Assembly: GCA_001839685.1 (NCBI GenBank)
Contig: MLAK01001370.1
Span: 230,967 to 260,311, forward strand
Reading direction: 5' to 3'
Source of the DNA: Tritrichomonas foetus
Taxonomy: Eukaryota > Parabasalia > Tritrichomonadida > Tritrichomonadidae
Length of the DNA: 29,345 bases
Shown here: positions 18,659 through 27,161 of the stretch, piece after piece
Layout of the letters: every line of letters starts with the position of its first letter
Numbering within the stretch: position 1 is the first letter of the stretch
Notes under the pieces: generated by a model
The model's input: only the letters and a program-made list of their open reading frames with translations
The model's database searches: none
What the model was told of the DNA's origin: nothing
Position numbers and translations under genes: made by a program

Positions 18659-20269
18659 TCAATATGAATACTTTTGAGCACCTCTTCCTCCTCTTCTTCT
18701 ATATCCGCTGGATCGCTCTGCTTCAAACTCCTCGAGTCCTTCGGGAATTGGAAGCCTTGCTTCATGAAGATGATTGATAAAATTATTCAAAAACGTAGTA
18801 TTATTTTCATTCCAAAACGATGTTGCTAACCCACGATTACCTGCTCTTCCTGTTCTTCCAATCCTGTGTGTGTAAGTATCAAGATCAGTTGGTAAGTCCA
18901 AGTTTATAATATGAGCAACATTTGGAATATCAAGTCCACGCGCTGCAACATCTGTAGCAACCATTATTTTAGCACGACCAGTGGTAAATCCGCGGAGGGC
19001 TGCCTGTCGATTCTCCATATCACGTTCACCATGAATAGCAACAACATGACAACCTTCTTCAAATAAAAAGTCTTCAATATTATCTACTGCATTTCTTCGT
19101 TCAGCAAAAACCAAAGTTTGCTGTTCGTCCATTTCGCCAATGATTTCCATGAGTTTTGAGAGTTTCGAACGATCAGACACGTAAATAAATCGCTGTTCTA
19201 TCAAACTTGGTGCATCTTGAATACCAACTTCAATTCGGGTATTGTCAGCTTTCATAAACGATTGAGCCAAATCTTGAACAGCTTCAGGAAATGTAGCAGA
19301 AAACAGTAAAGTTTGACGATAATCAGGTGGTGGCATATCAAACTCGTTAATTACACGACGAATTTGTGGATCAAAACCCATATCAAGCATTCTATCAGCT
19401 TCATCTAAGATTAAATATTTAACGTTTCTTAAACTGAGTTCGTTTCTTTCCATTATGTCAATTAATCTACCTGGCGTTGCAATCAAAATATCGCAGCCAT
19501 AGCGAAGCTGATTAATTTGATATTGAATTTTCTCACCACCATAAACAAGAAATGACTTAATAGGTGCACGTGTGCAGAATTTCTGTGTTTCTTTATATAT
19601 CTGAATGGCCAATTCACGAGTTGGAACTAAAACAACAACATATGGAAATCTTGAACGTCTTTCATTCAAAATCTTGGTGATGACCGGAAGCATAAACGCA
19701 GCGGTTTTCCCGCTTCCTGTTTGAGCGGTTACGATTAAATCGCTGTCACTAAAAATATATGGAATCGCATATTTTTGGACGCTTGTTGGAAATTTGTAAC
19801 CACTCTGTGCGACATTGAAAAGAATTTGGTTATCGATTCCGCTACAAGGAAATTCTGAAATTGGGTCGATTCGTAAATTCGAATGAACAACGACTTGGGC
19901 GTCCTCATAAACCGACATGTCAGTATTTTCTGTATTTTCGTTGAACATTTGAATGATTTTTTCATCTGAAATGAAATTTGATTGAGGTTTCGAATTCGGA
20001 TAATTATAATTATTTTTGTTTCGATTATTTCCATAATCGGCGGAATTCATTGATCGCTGATTGTACTGTTGCTGTCGGTATGCTGGATATTGTTGTTCTT
20101 GACTTTGTTGTTGATTATTTTGCGATAGATTTTCCTGACGATATGGATTTTGTTGTTGTTGCGTTTTTATGATCTGGGCTGGCGAAAATTGTGGTTCGCT
20201 TGGTGGAGCCGACTGATTGGCCGCTTGTTGAGCACGCAAATGTGGAGGAACATAAGGAGCTTTTGACAT
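18659..20269 (-). CDS. DEAD-box RNA helicase, Ded1/DDX3 type
   Basis: A 536-residue ATP-dependent RNA helicase. The N-terminus has YVPPHLR (6-12), the short motif typical of the Ded1/DDX3 group, followed by a Gln/Asn-rich disordered region to about 125. The Q motif GYKFPTSVQ is at 157-165, motif I AQTGSGKT at 182-189, Ia PTRELA at 216-221, TPGR at 265-268, DEAD at 289-292, SAT at 324-326, ARGLDIP at 443-449 and HRIGRTGR at 468-475, so both RecA domains are complete and intact. The C-terminus is short with an RRRGGRG patch and ends without the long Arg/Ser tail seen in animal DDX3. Ded1/DDX3 proteins promote scanning and translation initiation. Trichomonad leaders are very short, which makes a scanning-related role worth noting. 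ATG start is clear; it ends in TGA. Confidence 0.95.
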   Translation of the reverse strand: MSKAPYVPPHLRAQQAANQSAPPSEPQFSPAQIIKTQQQQNPYRQENLSQNNQQQSQEQQYPAYRQQQYNQRSMNSADYGNNRNKNNYNYPNSKPQSNFISDEKIIQMFNENTENTDMSVYEDAQVVVHSNLRIDPISEFPCSGIDNQILFNVAQSGYKFPTSVQKYAIPYIFSDSDLIVTAQTGSGKTAAFMLPVITKILNERRSRFPYVVVLVPTRELAIQIYKETQKFCTRAPIKSFLVYGGEKIQYQINQLRYGCDILIATPGRLIDIMERNELSLRNVKYLILDEADRMLDMGFDPQIRRVINEFDMPPPDYRQTLLFSATFPEAVQDLAQSFMKADNTRIEVGIQDAPSLIEQRFIYVSDRSKLSKLMEIIGEMDEQQTLVFAERRNAVDNIEDFLFEEGCHVVAIHGERDMENRQAALRGFTTGRAKIMVATDVAARGLDIPNVAHIINLDLPTDLDTYTHRIGRTGRAGNRGLATSFWNENNTTFLNNFINHLHEARLPIPEGLEEFEAERSSGYRRRGGRGAQKYSY

Positions 20270-20749
20270 TGATGTAAAATAAAGAAAACCTTTTCAATAT
20301 TTTCAAACATATTGAATTTTTTGTACTAATTTCTATGAAAAAAATTGATCTTACATTCAATTTTCCCGCATGACGATATGCCATTTTATAAATATACTGA
20401 AAAAGTTATTGCCAAGATTTTCCTCTAATGAAAATTCTCAAAAACTCATAATAATTCAAATAAATTTCGATATCAAAAATAAATAAATAAACGTTATTTT
20501 GAAAATCACAAGAATTTGCCGTTGGATTATTTATTGATTCGTGCGTAGCGTAAATTCACATTCAAAAATTAGGTTTTTACATCACATAGAAAAGAATACC
20601 ACGTAATTTCCAACAGAAAGTGAAAATTTTCTAAAATGGCAAATAGAATCTGGTCAGATATGAATAGAATGTAAATCCATTTTTATAGTTTTTTATAACT
20701 TCATATAAATTTATAATATGTAAATCTTTTCTTGATAATCTCCATAGAT
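20270..20749. other. Intergenic region between two minus-strand genes
   Basis: About 480 bases holding the helicase promoter and the B55 3' end. GAAAAAGTTAT at 20399-20409 is shared with two other intergenic regions. The helicase ATG is preceded by ACATCA, a weak initiator match; TCATA lies about 65 bases upstream. No gene seen. Confidence 0.5.
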
Positions 20750-21952
20750 TTAATTAATTTGTGTTTGATAAAAATATAATGATCCTGAAGAAGCGATAGA
20801 GAGTAAACTATTGTTATTACTTGAAGCTGCACATGTAACCTTATGATTAAAATCTCTTCCTGGCTTAGGAGGAACGTCAATCATTTTTGTGCTTAACGCT
20901 CGATGATTAAAAAGTTCATTGTCAACATGATTCCATGTAACAAAATCCGTTGTATAAAGTCCACTGACCACTGTTCCATCAGAAAGCATTGTAGTTTGAA
21001 ATTTATCTTTTAATGCATTTGTTCGTGCAAGTTCTCTCATTGTTGCCTGATCAAACAATTGAATTTGTTTTGCTGCTAAAGGTTTATGTGGTGATCTTAT
21101 ATCCCATATTTGTAGATCACCAAATGTGCGTGCTACAAACGAATAACTATTCTGACAAAATGCTAAAGAAGAAATAGAATTACATCCATTAACTCCATTT
21201 TGAAATGAAAAATCATACGTTTTGAAATACATTGATGGAGTAAGTTTAACTGCCTGTTGTCTCATATCCAACATTCGACACATACCTGAATCATCACCAA
21301 TTAAAATTTCAAATGATAAAGCGTGATTATTTGGAATAGAGCATGCTGTAAGAACAGGATCTTTAAAATTATTTGAATATAAAATCAAAGGATCAATATT
21401 TCTTTCTGTATCCCAAAGTAACAAAGAATTTGAGTCAATAGTAATGAATGAATGTTGATCATGAGAACATATAATATCGTTGATATAAGTCATTTTTAGA
21501 TCATGATATGAATTTATAAGAACTGGGTTATAAACATGATTTAATCTAAATTCTGTTGGTGGTAAATTTTCGTCATTTTTTTGCCAAATTATTTTATTTA
21601 TCTTTTCTAATCTCCATAATTTTGCTTCATTAGAATTACACGTAACAAACATTGGATTTAATGACATGGATGGTATAAAATCGATTCCATTTATTTGTGG
21701 TTCGGACATTTCTGATTTCATATAATCAAATGAAGGTGAATGCGCTTTAATTTGACATTGAAATTCAACAGATGGAGTTGATGAATATTTTCGTGGTTGT
21801 TTTATCTCAAAAATAACAACTCTTCCAGAAGAATCTCCAGAAGCAATAAGTTTATTATCTGAACTGAAAGCCAACGAGTTTATCATATCACCAGGATGCT
21901 GTCTTGCCCATGGAATATGATCACCAAATGAATCAATATATTCAAGCTCCAT
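20750..21952 (-). CDS. PP2A regulatory subunit B (B55/PR55), WD40 propeller
   Basis: A 400-residue protein if started at the ATG at 21952. It matches the B55 family: an N-terminal GDHIPWARQ segment, first blade NSLAFSSDNKLIASGDSSGR then VVIFE (the family's ATGDKGGRVVIFQ), then CQIKAHSPSFDYMKS (family FQSHEPEFDYLKS), INGIDFIP, and the repeated TCNSNEAKLWRL, DSNSLLLWD, RMLDMR and GDLQIWDIR blades. B55 subunits select substrates for the PP2A trimer and control mitotic exit and other signalling. The open frame extends 32 codons further upstream to an ATG at 22048, but those residues are Phe/Leu/Cys-rich and unlike any B55 N-terminus, so 21952 is preferred. Length is slightly below the usual 440-450. 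The stop reads TAAA. Divergent from the XPG-like gene, with 234 bases between the two ATGs. Confidence 0.87.
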   Translation of the reverse strand: MELEYIDSFGDHIPWARQHPGDMINSLAFSSDNKLIASGDSSGRVVIFEIKQPRKYSSTPSVEFQCQIKAHSPSFDYMKSEMSEPQINGIDFIPSMSLNPMFVTCNSNEAKLWRLEKINKIIWQKNDENLPPTEFRLNHVYNPVLINSYHDLKMTYINDIICSHDQHSFITIDSNSLLLWDTERNIDPLILYSNNFKDPVLTACSIPNNHALSFEILIGDDSGMCRMLDMRQQAVKLTPSMYFKTYDFSFQNGVNGCNSISSLAFCQNSYSFVARTFGDLQIWDIRSPHKPLAAKQIQLFDQATMRELARTNALKDKFQTTMLSDGTVVSGLYTTDFVTWNHVDNELFNHRALSTKMIDVPPKPGRDFNHKVTCAASSNNNSLLSIASSGSLYFYQTQIN

Positions 21953-22178
21953 GAAATAGAAGAGAAATAATTCTAAAGAGTGGAAAAATCGAAATTCAAT
22001 ATAAACCACATCACATAATCGAATACAGCATTTTAACTTTTTTTTCATGATGACAATTGTTCATTCAATCTTCACAATATTCTCTGTCATTTTTATGTAG
22101 AATCTGTCATTTCATTTTCTTTAGCTTTTTCAATGAAAATATTTTTCTGACTAAAAATTTTTGAGTAGAAATCGAAAT

Positions 22179-22183
22179 TCATT
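22179..22183 (+). promoter_or_regulatory. Initiator-like TCATT, 6-base leader to the XPG-like gene
   Basis: TCATT with A+1 at 22181 and ATG at 22187; an overlapping TCATA follows at once. This is the best-placed initiator for this gene and fits the very short leaders of parabasalids. Confidence 0.45.
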
Positions 22184-22186
22184 CAT

Positions 22187-23995
22187 ATGGGAGTGCCAGG
22201 CTTATGGAGAATCCTTAATCTGGCATCTCAACCCCTAGACCTTGAAAAATGCGGAAATTTAAGAATCGCTATCGATGTTCATTCTCATTTAAATCGCCTC
22301 GTTCATGGTCAAAATGCGTCAAATTGGTTATTTACTTTCATGAAAGACCTTTTCAACATTATGAACTTCAATATTCGTATCGTCGTCGTGTTTATGGGAA
22401 AGAGACCACTTGAAAAAATCTACAGCACAGCTCTCGGTGACGAATCGACCGAAATGGCATATTATCGCGCACGCTCAGCACTTTTGAGGACCACGAAAGA
22501 GTCCCCCGATCGAAAAATTCCACCGCCAAAACCGATAACCGACGAAAAAATCGTTCTCCCTCAATCCCCAAAAATCCATCGAAAAAAAATAACATCCGGC
22601 CTCAAAGAAACTGACGATGTTTGGGACGTTTCAAATAAGCAAATCGAAACAATGGGAAAAATCAAGCCGATCAGTCCAAATCATGTTGTTCATCATCCAA
22701 TTATTTCAAATCCCTTCATTTTAGATGAAATGCCAGCTGCTCAAAAAGTTATTGATGAAATAAACGAACCCAACAAAAACATTGAAATTACAAAGCCGAA
22801 AGAACAGAATACTGAAAGCTTCCAATCTGAACTCTTAGAAGATATTGCAGATATCATAGTAGCAGATGATCCATCATCAGAGCTTTCTTCTTTATCACAA
22901 CCAGATAATGCTCAAGAAGAGCAAATTAATTTAGATCCACTTTATCTTCTTCCAGCAGATAATCCATACTTGGCGCCAATTGAAAATTACGTTACAGCTA
23001 ACCATGTTCGGTTGGTTGAAGGTTTATGTCGAGCACTTGGTATTCCTTTCATTCATGCCCCTGAAGAAGCTTGCGCTGAATGTGCTCGTCTGGAAAATGA
23101 AGGAATTGTTGATGCAACTGCCTCAGATGATAACAATAGCTTTTTATTTGGATCAAGATGGTTAATTAGAGGCGTTTTTACTAAACCTCAGTCTATTACA
23201 ATAGAAACATTAGAAAAAGTAGGAATTACCAGAAATCGAATGATAAATCTCGCAATGATGATCGATGGTGATTATAACGCTGATATTAGAAAACGTTTAT
23301 TTACAGTTGGACCAGTTCGTGGTATGGAAATTATATCATTATTTCCTGATGAGCATACCGGTTTATTTTCTTTCCGAGAATGGTGGATTCGTGTTGTAAA
23401 AGGTCAAGGAAATGAACCAAATTCTGATTTAAAACATTTTTCGAAGAAGAAATGGCCAAGAAAATTAGTTATGCCGATTGGATTTCCTCCTGAAAACCTT
23501 TTGAACGCTTTTTTAAAGCCAGTTGTTGGAGATGAAAAACCAAAAGTGAAATTGCCGAAATTTGACGAAAATAACCTCATTGATTTCATGAAAAAACATT
23601 CTGCTGCAAATGAACAACGTATTAATGATTTCGTTCGAGCCTTTAAAATCAGAATTTCTACTTTTCCTAAGACAAGAACATTAGTAAATTATATTGTGAA
23701 TGAATATAAACCAAATAAAACATTCGAACAATTTATTGATCGACTTGTAAAATATGAAAAAGAAATGAAAATAAGTTCAGATGAAGAAAATGATAACGAA
23801 GAGAATATTGAAAACGAAACGAACGATAGTGAATTAAGTGTGGCAATTGATTTAACAACAGAATTTCTTGAGAATTCCACATCAAATGATGAATGTTTAA
23901 AGCCTCAAAAGGAAAACAGTGAACATGAGCAAGAAGAAGAAGATAATTCAGAAGAATTTTCAACAGCATCTGAAACTGATTCGATTGAAAATTAA
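22187..23995 (+). CDS. XPG/Rad2-family protein, probably nuclease-deficient
   Basis: A 602-residue member of the XPG/FEN1 superfamily. The N domain (1-105) starts MGVPGLWRIL and keeps Asp30 (RIAIDVHSHL). A disordered spacer of about 160 residues (105-265) separates it from the I domain (268-405), as in XPG/Rad2 and unlike compact FEN1. The I domain has GIPFIHAPEEA, the SDDNNSFLFG strand and LAMMIDGDYN, followed by REWW, which matches XPG's SEWW. Compared with human XPG, the residue equivalent to Asp77 is Met70 (VFMG for VFDG), Glu791 is Cys296 and Asp812 is Asn317; Asp30, Glu789 (Glu294), Asp810 (Asp315) and Asp861 (Asp362) are kept. Losing three of seven metal ligands predicts little or no nuclease activity. 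The C-terminus is acidic. The stop reads TAAA. It could serve a structural role, as XPG does with TFIIH. Confidence 0.85.
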   Translation: MGVPGLWRILNLASQPLDLEKCGNLRIAIDVHSHLNRLVHGQNASNWLFTFMKDLFNIMNFNIRIVVVFMGKRPLEKIYSTALGDESTEMAYYRARSALLRTTKESPDRKIPPPKPITDEKIVLPQSPKIHRKKITSGLKETDDVWDVSNKQIETMGKIKPISPNHVVHHPIISNPFILDEMPAAQKVIDEINEPNKNIEITKPKEQNTESFQSELLEDIADIIVADDPSSELSSLSQPDNAQEEQINLDPLYLLPADNPYLAPIENYVTANHVRLVEGLCRALGIPFIHAPEEACAECARLENEGIVDATASDDNNSFLFGSRWLIRGVFTKPQSITIETLEKVGITRNRMINLAMMIDGDYNADIRKRLFTVGPVRGMEIISLFPDEHTGLFSFREWWIRVVKGQGNEPNSDLKHFSKKKWPRKLVMPIGFPPENLLNAFLKPVVGDEKPKVKLPKFDENNLIDFMKKHSAANEQRINDFVRAFKIRISTFPKTRTLVNYIVNEYKPNKTFEQFIDRLVKYEKEMKISSDEENDNEENIENETNDSELSVAIDLTTEFLENSTSNDECLKPQKENSEHEQEEEDNSEEFSTASETDSIEN

Positions 23996-24256
23996 ATTAT
24001 GTTTTTAATGGATTTATTTGTCCCTGATTTCTTTTTCTAATATTTTTTTTTCTCTTAATTCTTTCAGATATTATTTTTCCAATTACATGAATTTGAAATG
24101 GCCCTCGCTTTTATTGCTTTATGTCAGTTTCATAAGTTTGAATCATGATAAACAAACACTTTTTAGGAAAAAACTGTTCAATGAAAAAAAATATTTATCG
24201 AGTTTGTAGCTTCCTTTGTTATTAGATGAATCCAGACTTTTTGAATTTTTAAATGG

Positions 24257-24267
24257 TCACAATCATA
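24257..24267 (+). promoter_or_regulatory. Two initiator-like elements that set the cyclin start
   Basis: TCACA (24257-24261, A+1 24259) and TCATA (24263-24267, A+1 24265) lie between two in-frame ATGs (24253 and 24271). If either is the transcription start, the first ATG is not in the mRNA and translation begins at 24271, with a 12- or 6-base leader. Confidence 0.45.
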
Positions 24268-24270
24268 AGA

Positions 24271-25032
24271 ATGGAAGAAAATCCGAATTGGAACCTTCCT
24301 TTAATAACTGAATCATGGAAATTAATATGTGATGCTGGTCGTCAGTTGAAAATACCACTTTCTCCAACAATCTCAACTGCAATGTTTTATCTTCATCATT
24401 ATTTTGAAGTTTCAGGCCAGCTTGATCTAACTTTGTTTCAAATTGTAATTTTAGCTACATTTGTTTCATCGAAAACCGAAGAAACATTTTGTAAGGCAGA
24501 TGATGTAATTCAGTCATTTGTGACATCTGCAACCACTCGTGATTCACGTGTTTTGCAAATTCTTGGAACAAGTCTAGAAGAACTTGAATGTCTTCATAAT
24601 ATCAATTCTGATGATTTTGAAGATTTTAGGAAAAAATTATTGGATTCAGAGTTAGATTTTATGACTGAAATGAAGTGGACATTTCCTAATCAAAATCCAT
24701 TTTTTGTTCTTTCAAAATGGGTTTCTATAATTGGAAAAGAACTTGGTCAAATGCCTAAATCACTTGAACAAACTACAATCGACATTTTATCTATTCTCTA
24801 CTTATTTCCTGATTCAATTCATATAGATATTAAAGATCTTGCAGCCAGTGCTTTAGAATATTCATGGAGAAAACTTCAGTTTTCAACAACAGAAGGAATT
24901 CCACACTGGACTAAATTTATTGAATATGATGTAAATGGGCCTGTATTCTATACTTTACTTGAAAGAATTACTAATTGGGAAAATGAAAAAAACTCTGAAA
25001 AAGAGGAAGAGAAAAAAGAGAAACGCGAATGA
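24271..25032 (+). CDS. Cyclin-box protein (cyclin C/K/L/T-like)
   Basis: A 253-residue protein from the ATG at 24271 (an upstream in-frame ATG at 24253 adds six residues). Residues about 25-80 form a first cyclin box: AMFYLHHYFEVSGQLDLT then IVILATFVSSKTEE, which corresponds to the family's helix 3 pattern of (A/G)xxxLAxKxEE. A second helical repeat follows (about 150-215; TTIDILSILYLFP, IKDLAASALEYSWRKL). The KTEE form and the overall size fit transcriptional cyclins that partner CDK7/8/9-type kinases rather than mitotic B cyclins, since no destruction box is seen. The end is a Lys/Glu run. It ends in TGA. It lies downstream of the XPG-like gene on the same strand, 275 bases away. Confidence 0.75.
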   Translation: MEENPNWNLPLITESWKLICDAGRQLKIPLSPTISTAMFYLHHYFEVSGQLDLTLFQIVILATFVSSKTEETFCKADDVIQSFVTSATTRDSRVLQILGTSLEELECLHNINSDDFEDFRKKLLDSELDFMTEMKWTFPNQNPFFVLSKWVSIIGKELGQMPKSLEQTTIDILSILYLFPDSIHIDIKDLAASALEYSWRKLQFSTTEGIPHWTKFIEYDVNGPVFYTLLERITNWENEKNSEKEEEKKEKRE

Positions 25033-25200
25033 TTCATTTTAAACTCCAATTTTTGTTTGAATGTTTCTACTTATAAATTCGTCCCAATAATCGGTTTTTT
25101 AAAGTCGTTCGTATCATGTTAGATGATCGAAGACAATCATCATTTAAATCTGACAGTCAATATCAATCGTCCCCAGTTAGAAGTCAACTGTCTTTGGGTG

Positions 25201-25222
25201 TATATATATATATATATATATA
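25201..25222. repeat. (TA)11 microsatellite
   Basis: Eleven uninterrupted TA units, likely length-variable between strains. Confidence 0.95.
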
Positions 25223-25310
25223 TTCGAAAAAAATAGGAATTGGTGTTTACCTCATATCAGAGAAATTTATATATTATGAGAAATAAATATATTTTCATGT
25301 AGACAGAATC

Positions 25311-25343
25311 ATGAAAATTACAATAAAAAAATGTAATTTTCAT
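25311..25343. repeat. Perfect 12-base inverted repeat, 9-base loop
   Basis: ATGAAAATTACA (25311-25322) and TGTAATTTTCAT (25332-25343) are exact reverse complements around ATAAAAAAA. Located between two convergent genes, so it could form a 3' hairpin in transcripts of either strand. Confidence 0.8.
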
Positions 25344-25500
25344 ATATACTGCTTTTAGTTTGTTGAGGTCATTGGATCAAATGACTTGTATTTACTAAAC
25401 AATAATAGTATCTACATGCTTGATTATCTCTGAGATTCAAGTGATAATTCACATATCAAAACACTATATTCTAAAATAAAGGATAATGTAATATACAGCT

Positions 25501-26085
25501 TTAATAATATAATGATACAAACATATTTGGTACAACGTATTCTTCAGGTATTGGTGGTAATAAAACATGACATACCTTTTTGAGAGGTACATCCTGATTT
25601 TCATCACCAATTTTCACAACTGAGCCATTTTTCGTGATTTCATTGTTGTTATTGGCAACCATTAATTCGATAATATTTTCAGTATTACACTGACTTGTAT
25701 CAATGAATTTTTCACATTCTGGGATTACATGGTTGTTGTTAGTAAATTCAATTTCATTACTTTTCATTAGGAAATTTGCTCTATTTTTGATAGCATTAGG
25801 TGTTCTATTTTTTAGGAATCCTGAAAGGACAGACCATTGTTGACCTATTTCATTGATTTTTCTGATGATTACCAAATCTTCATCTTTAGTCCATTCCCCA
25901 TAGAAAAAGTTCTGAGCTAAGTAGTTTTGATATCTGTCTCGACATTGTTTGGCTGTTCTATTTGTAACAAACTTAGCAATCAATTCCCATTTACGAGCTC
26001 CAATGATTTTCACTTGTTTAATGATTTCGTTGTCCTCTTCTTCTGTAAATTTCCTTCTCTTTACTCTCTGGCTTACCCCTAACAT
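25501..26085 (-). CDS. R2R3 Myb DNA-binding protein
   Basis: A 194-residue protein taking the first ATG in the frame (26085); the open frame reaches further only through a TTG. After a basic leader (RVKRRK, 7-12), Myb repeat 1 spans about 13-56 (FTEEEDNEII, WELIAKFV, RTAKQCRDRYQNYL) and repeat 2 about 64-108 (EWTKDEDLVI, WSVLSGFL, RTPNAIKNRANFL). The spaced Trp residues and the recognition helices KQCRDRYQNYL and NAIKNRANFL are typical of trichomonad R2R3 Mybs such as the T. vaginalis Myb1-3 type, which bind promoters of iron- and cycle-regulated genes. The C-terminal 85 residues are Asn-rich and lack a known domain. The stop reads TAAA. It faces the cyclin gene tail to tail and diverges from the gene at 27162. 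Confidence 0.92.
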   Translation of the reverse strand: MLGVSQRVKRRKFTEEEDNEIIKQVKIIGARKWELIAKFVTNRTAKQCRDRYQNYLAQNFFYGEWTKDEDLVIIRKINEIGQQWSVLSGFLKNRTPNAIKNRANFLMKSNEIEFTNNNHVIPECEKFIDTSQCNTENIIELMVANNNNEITKNGSVVKIGDENQDVPLKKVCHVLLPPIPEEYVVPNMFVSLYY

Positions 26086-27161
26086 CACCACTAATGCACT
26101 GGGTTCACACAAAAAAATAATGAAAATGACTATTCCTTAAAAAATATTTTGAATTGGATAACAACTAATTGAATGAATTTTTTTGAACGAGTTAAAAATT
26201 GAATAGACAATAGAATTATGAGATACAAGTTCAGTCATAATCATTGAAAATATCACGTTGCATTCCATCGCTTAACAAAATTGTGTAGGAAAGTGATGCA
26301 ACTTTTTGATTAAATTATTCAATATGACGTTTCCACTTTTTAAATGTATCTATCCCCCGTATTTATCCTTATTTATCCAAAATTTGAATGATTTCTTGTT
26401 TTTCTTTCTTTCTGGACAATTACATCTGTGACTTAAATCTTATTTCATGATAGTAATTCTGTTTTAGGAGATATATGCAACCTTTGTCTGAAAATCCTTC
26501 AATTTTGTTGTTTGTGAGAGATAAATTGATTTCACTTGGATTATAGTCTTTTTTATGAAGGTAATATACTGAATCATTAATAAACTGATAATACTTCAAC
26601 TCCCTCAATCTAAATATTATTGAACAAATGGGTGTCATCTCCTTCATAACTAAATAGGATATCTCCTACAAATTATTTGTACTGAAATATCATATGTACA
26701 GTGTGTATAATGTTGTTGAAAATATGCGATAAATTTGAATTTAAATAATGATTTACTTTTATCACTCTAAGTCCACACTCAAAAATAACATCAACTCATA
26801 ATTTTAGAATTCAATCACAGATCTTCTATAATAAAACTGCCAACGAGTGTAAATTCACAGATTTTAAATTTTGTTATTATCGATATTAGATTTATTATCA
26901 TTACATTTCTCACTATTGTTTACATAAACAATATCGAAAGTTTGTCCCATACCAACAATTTATGTAAATTACATTGAATTTAGAACTTTCACTCAATTTA
27001 AAAGATATTTCTAATTATAATAACAGTTGAATCACATACCTAACATGCATTCCACAATCCCAGTGGTCTTGTATATCATAGAAATTGTAATTCTGCCCAA
27101 AAATTGAATACATATTATTGATTTGACCTCAACCGTAACTATTATAAAAAATAATCTCAAT
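26086..27161. other. Divergent intergenic region, Myb (-) and unknown gene (+)
   Basis: About 1.1 kb carrying both promoters. On the Myb side, two TCATT strings on the minus strand lie about 40-55 bases from its ATG. On the other side the ATG at 27162 is preceded by CTCAAT, not a canonical initiator, with TCATA about 85 bases upstream. A 75-codon minus-strand frame at 26420-26647 has no recognisable content and is not annotated. Confidence 0.5.

Larger units (their letters stand above)
25033..25500. other. Convergent intergenic region with TA tract and hairpin
   Basis: About 470 bases between the 3' ends of the cyclin gene (+) and the Myb gene (-). It contains a (TA)11 tract at 25201-25222 and a perfect 12-base inverted repeat (25311-25343). 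No gene seen. Confidence 0.6.

Noticed and set aside
21953..22048. 32-residue N-terminal extension of B55
   Set aside because: There is an ATG, but the residues are Phe/Leu/Cys-rich and unlike B55 N-termini; the ATG at 21952 is more likely.
26420..26647. 75-codon minus-strand frame
   Set aside because: No recognisable content and no supporting signals.
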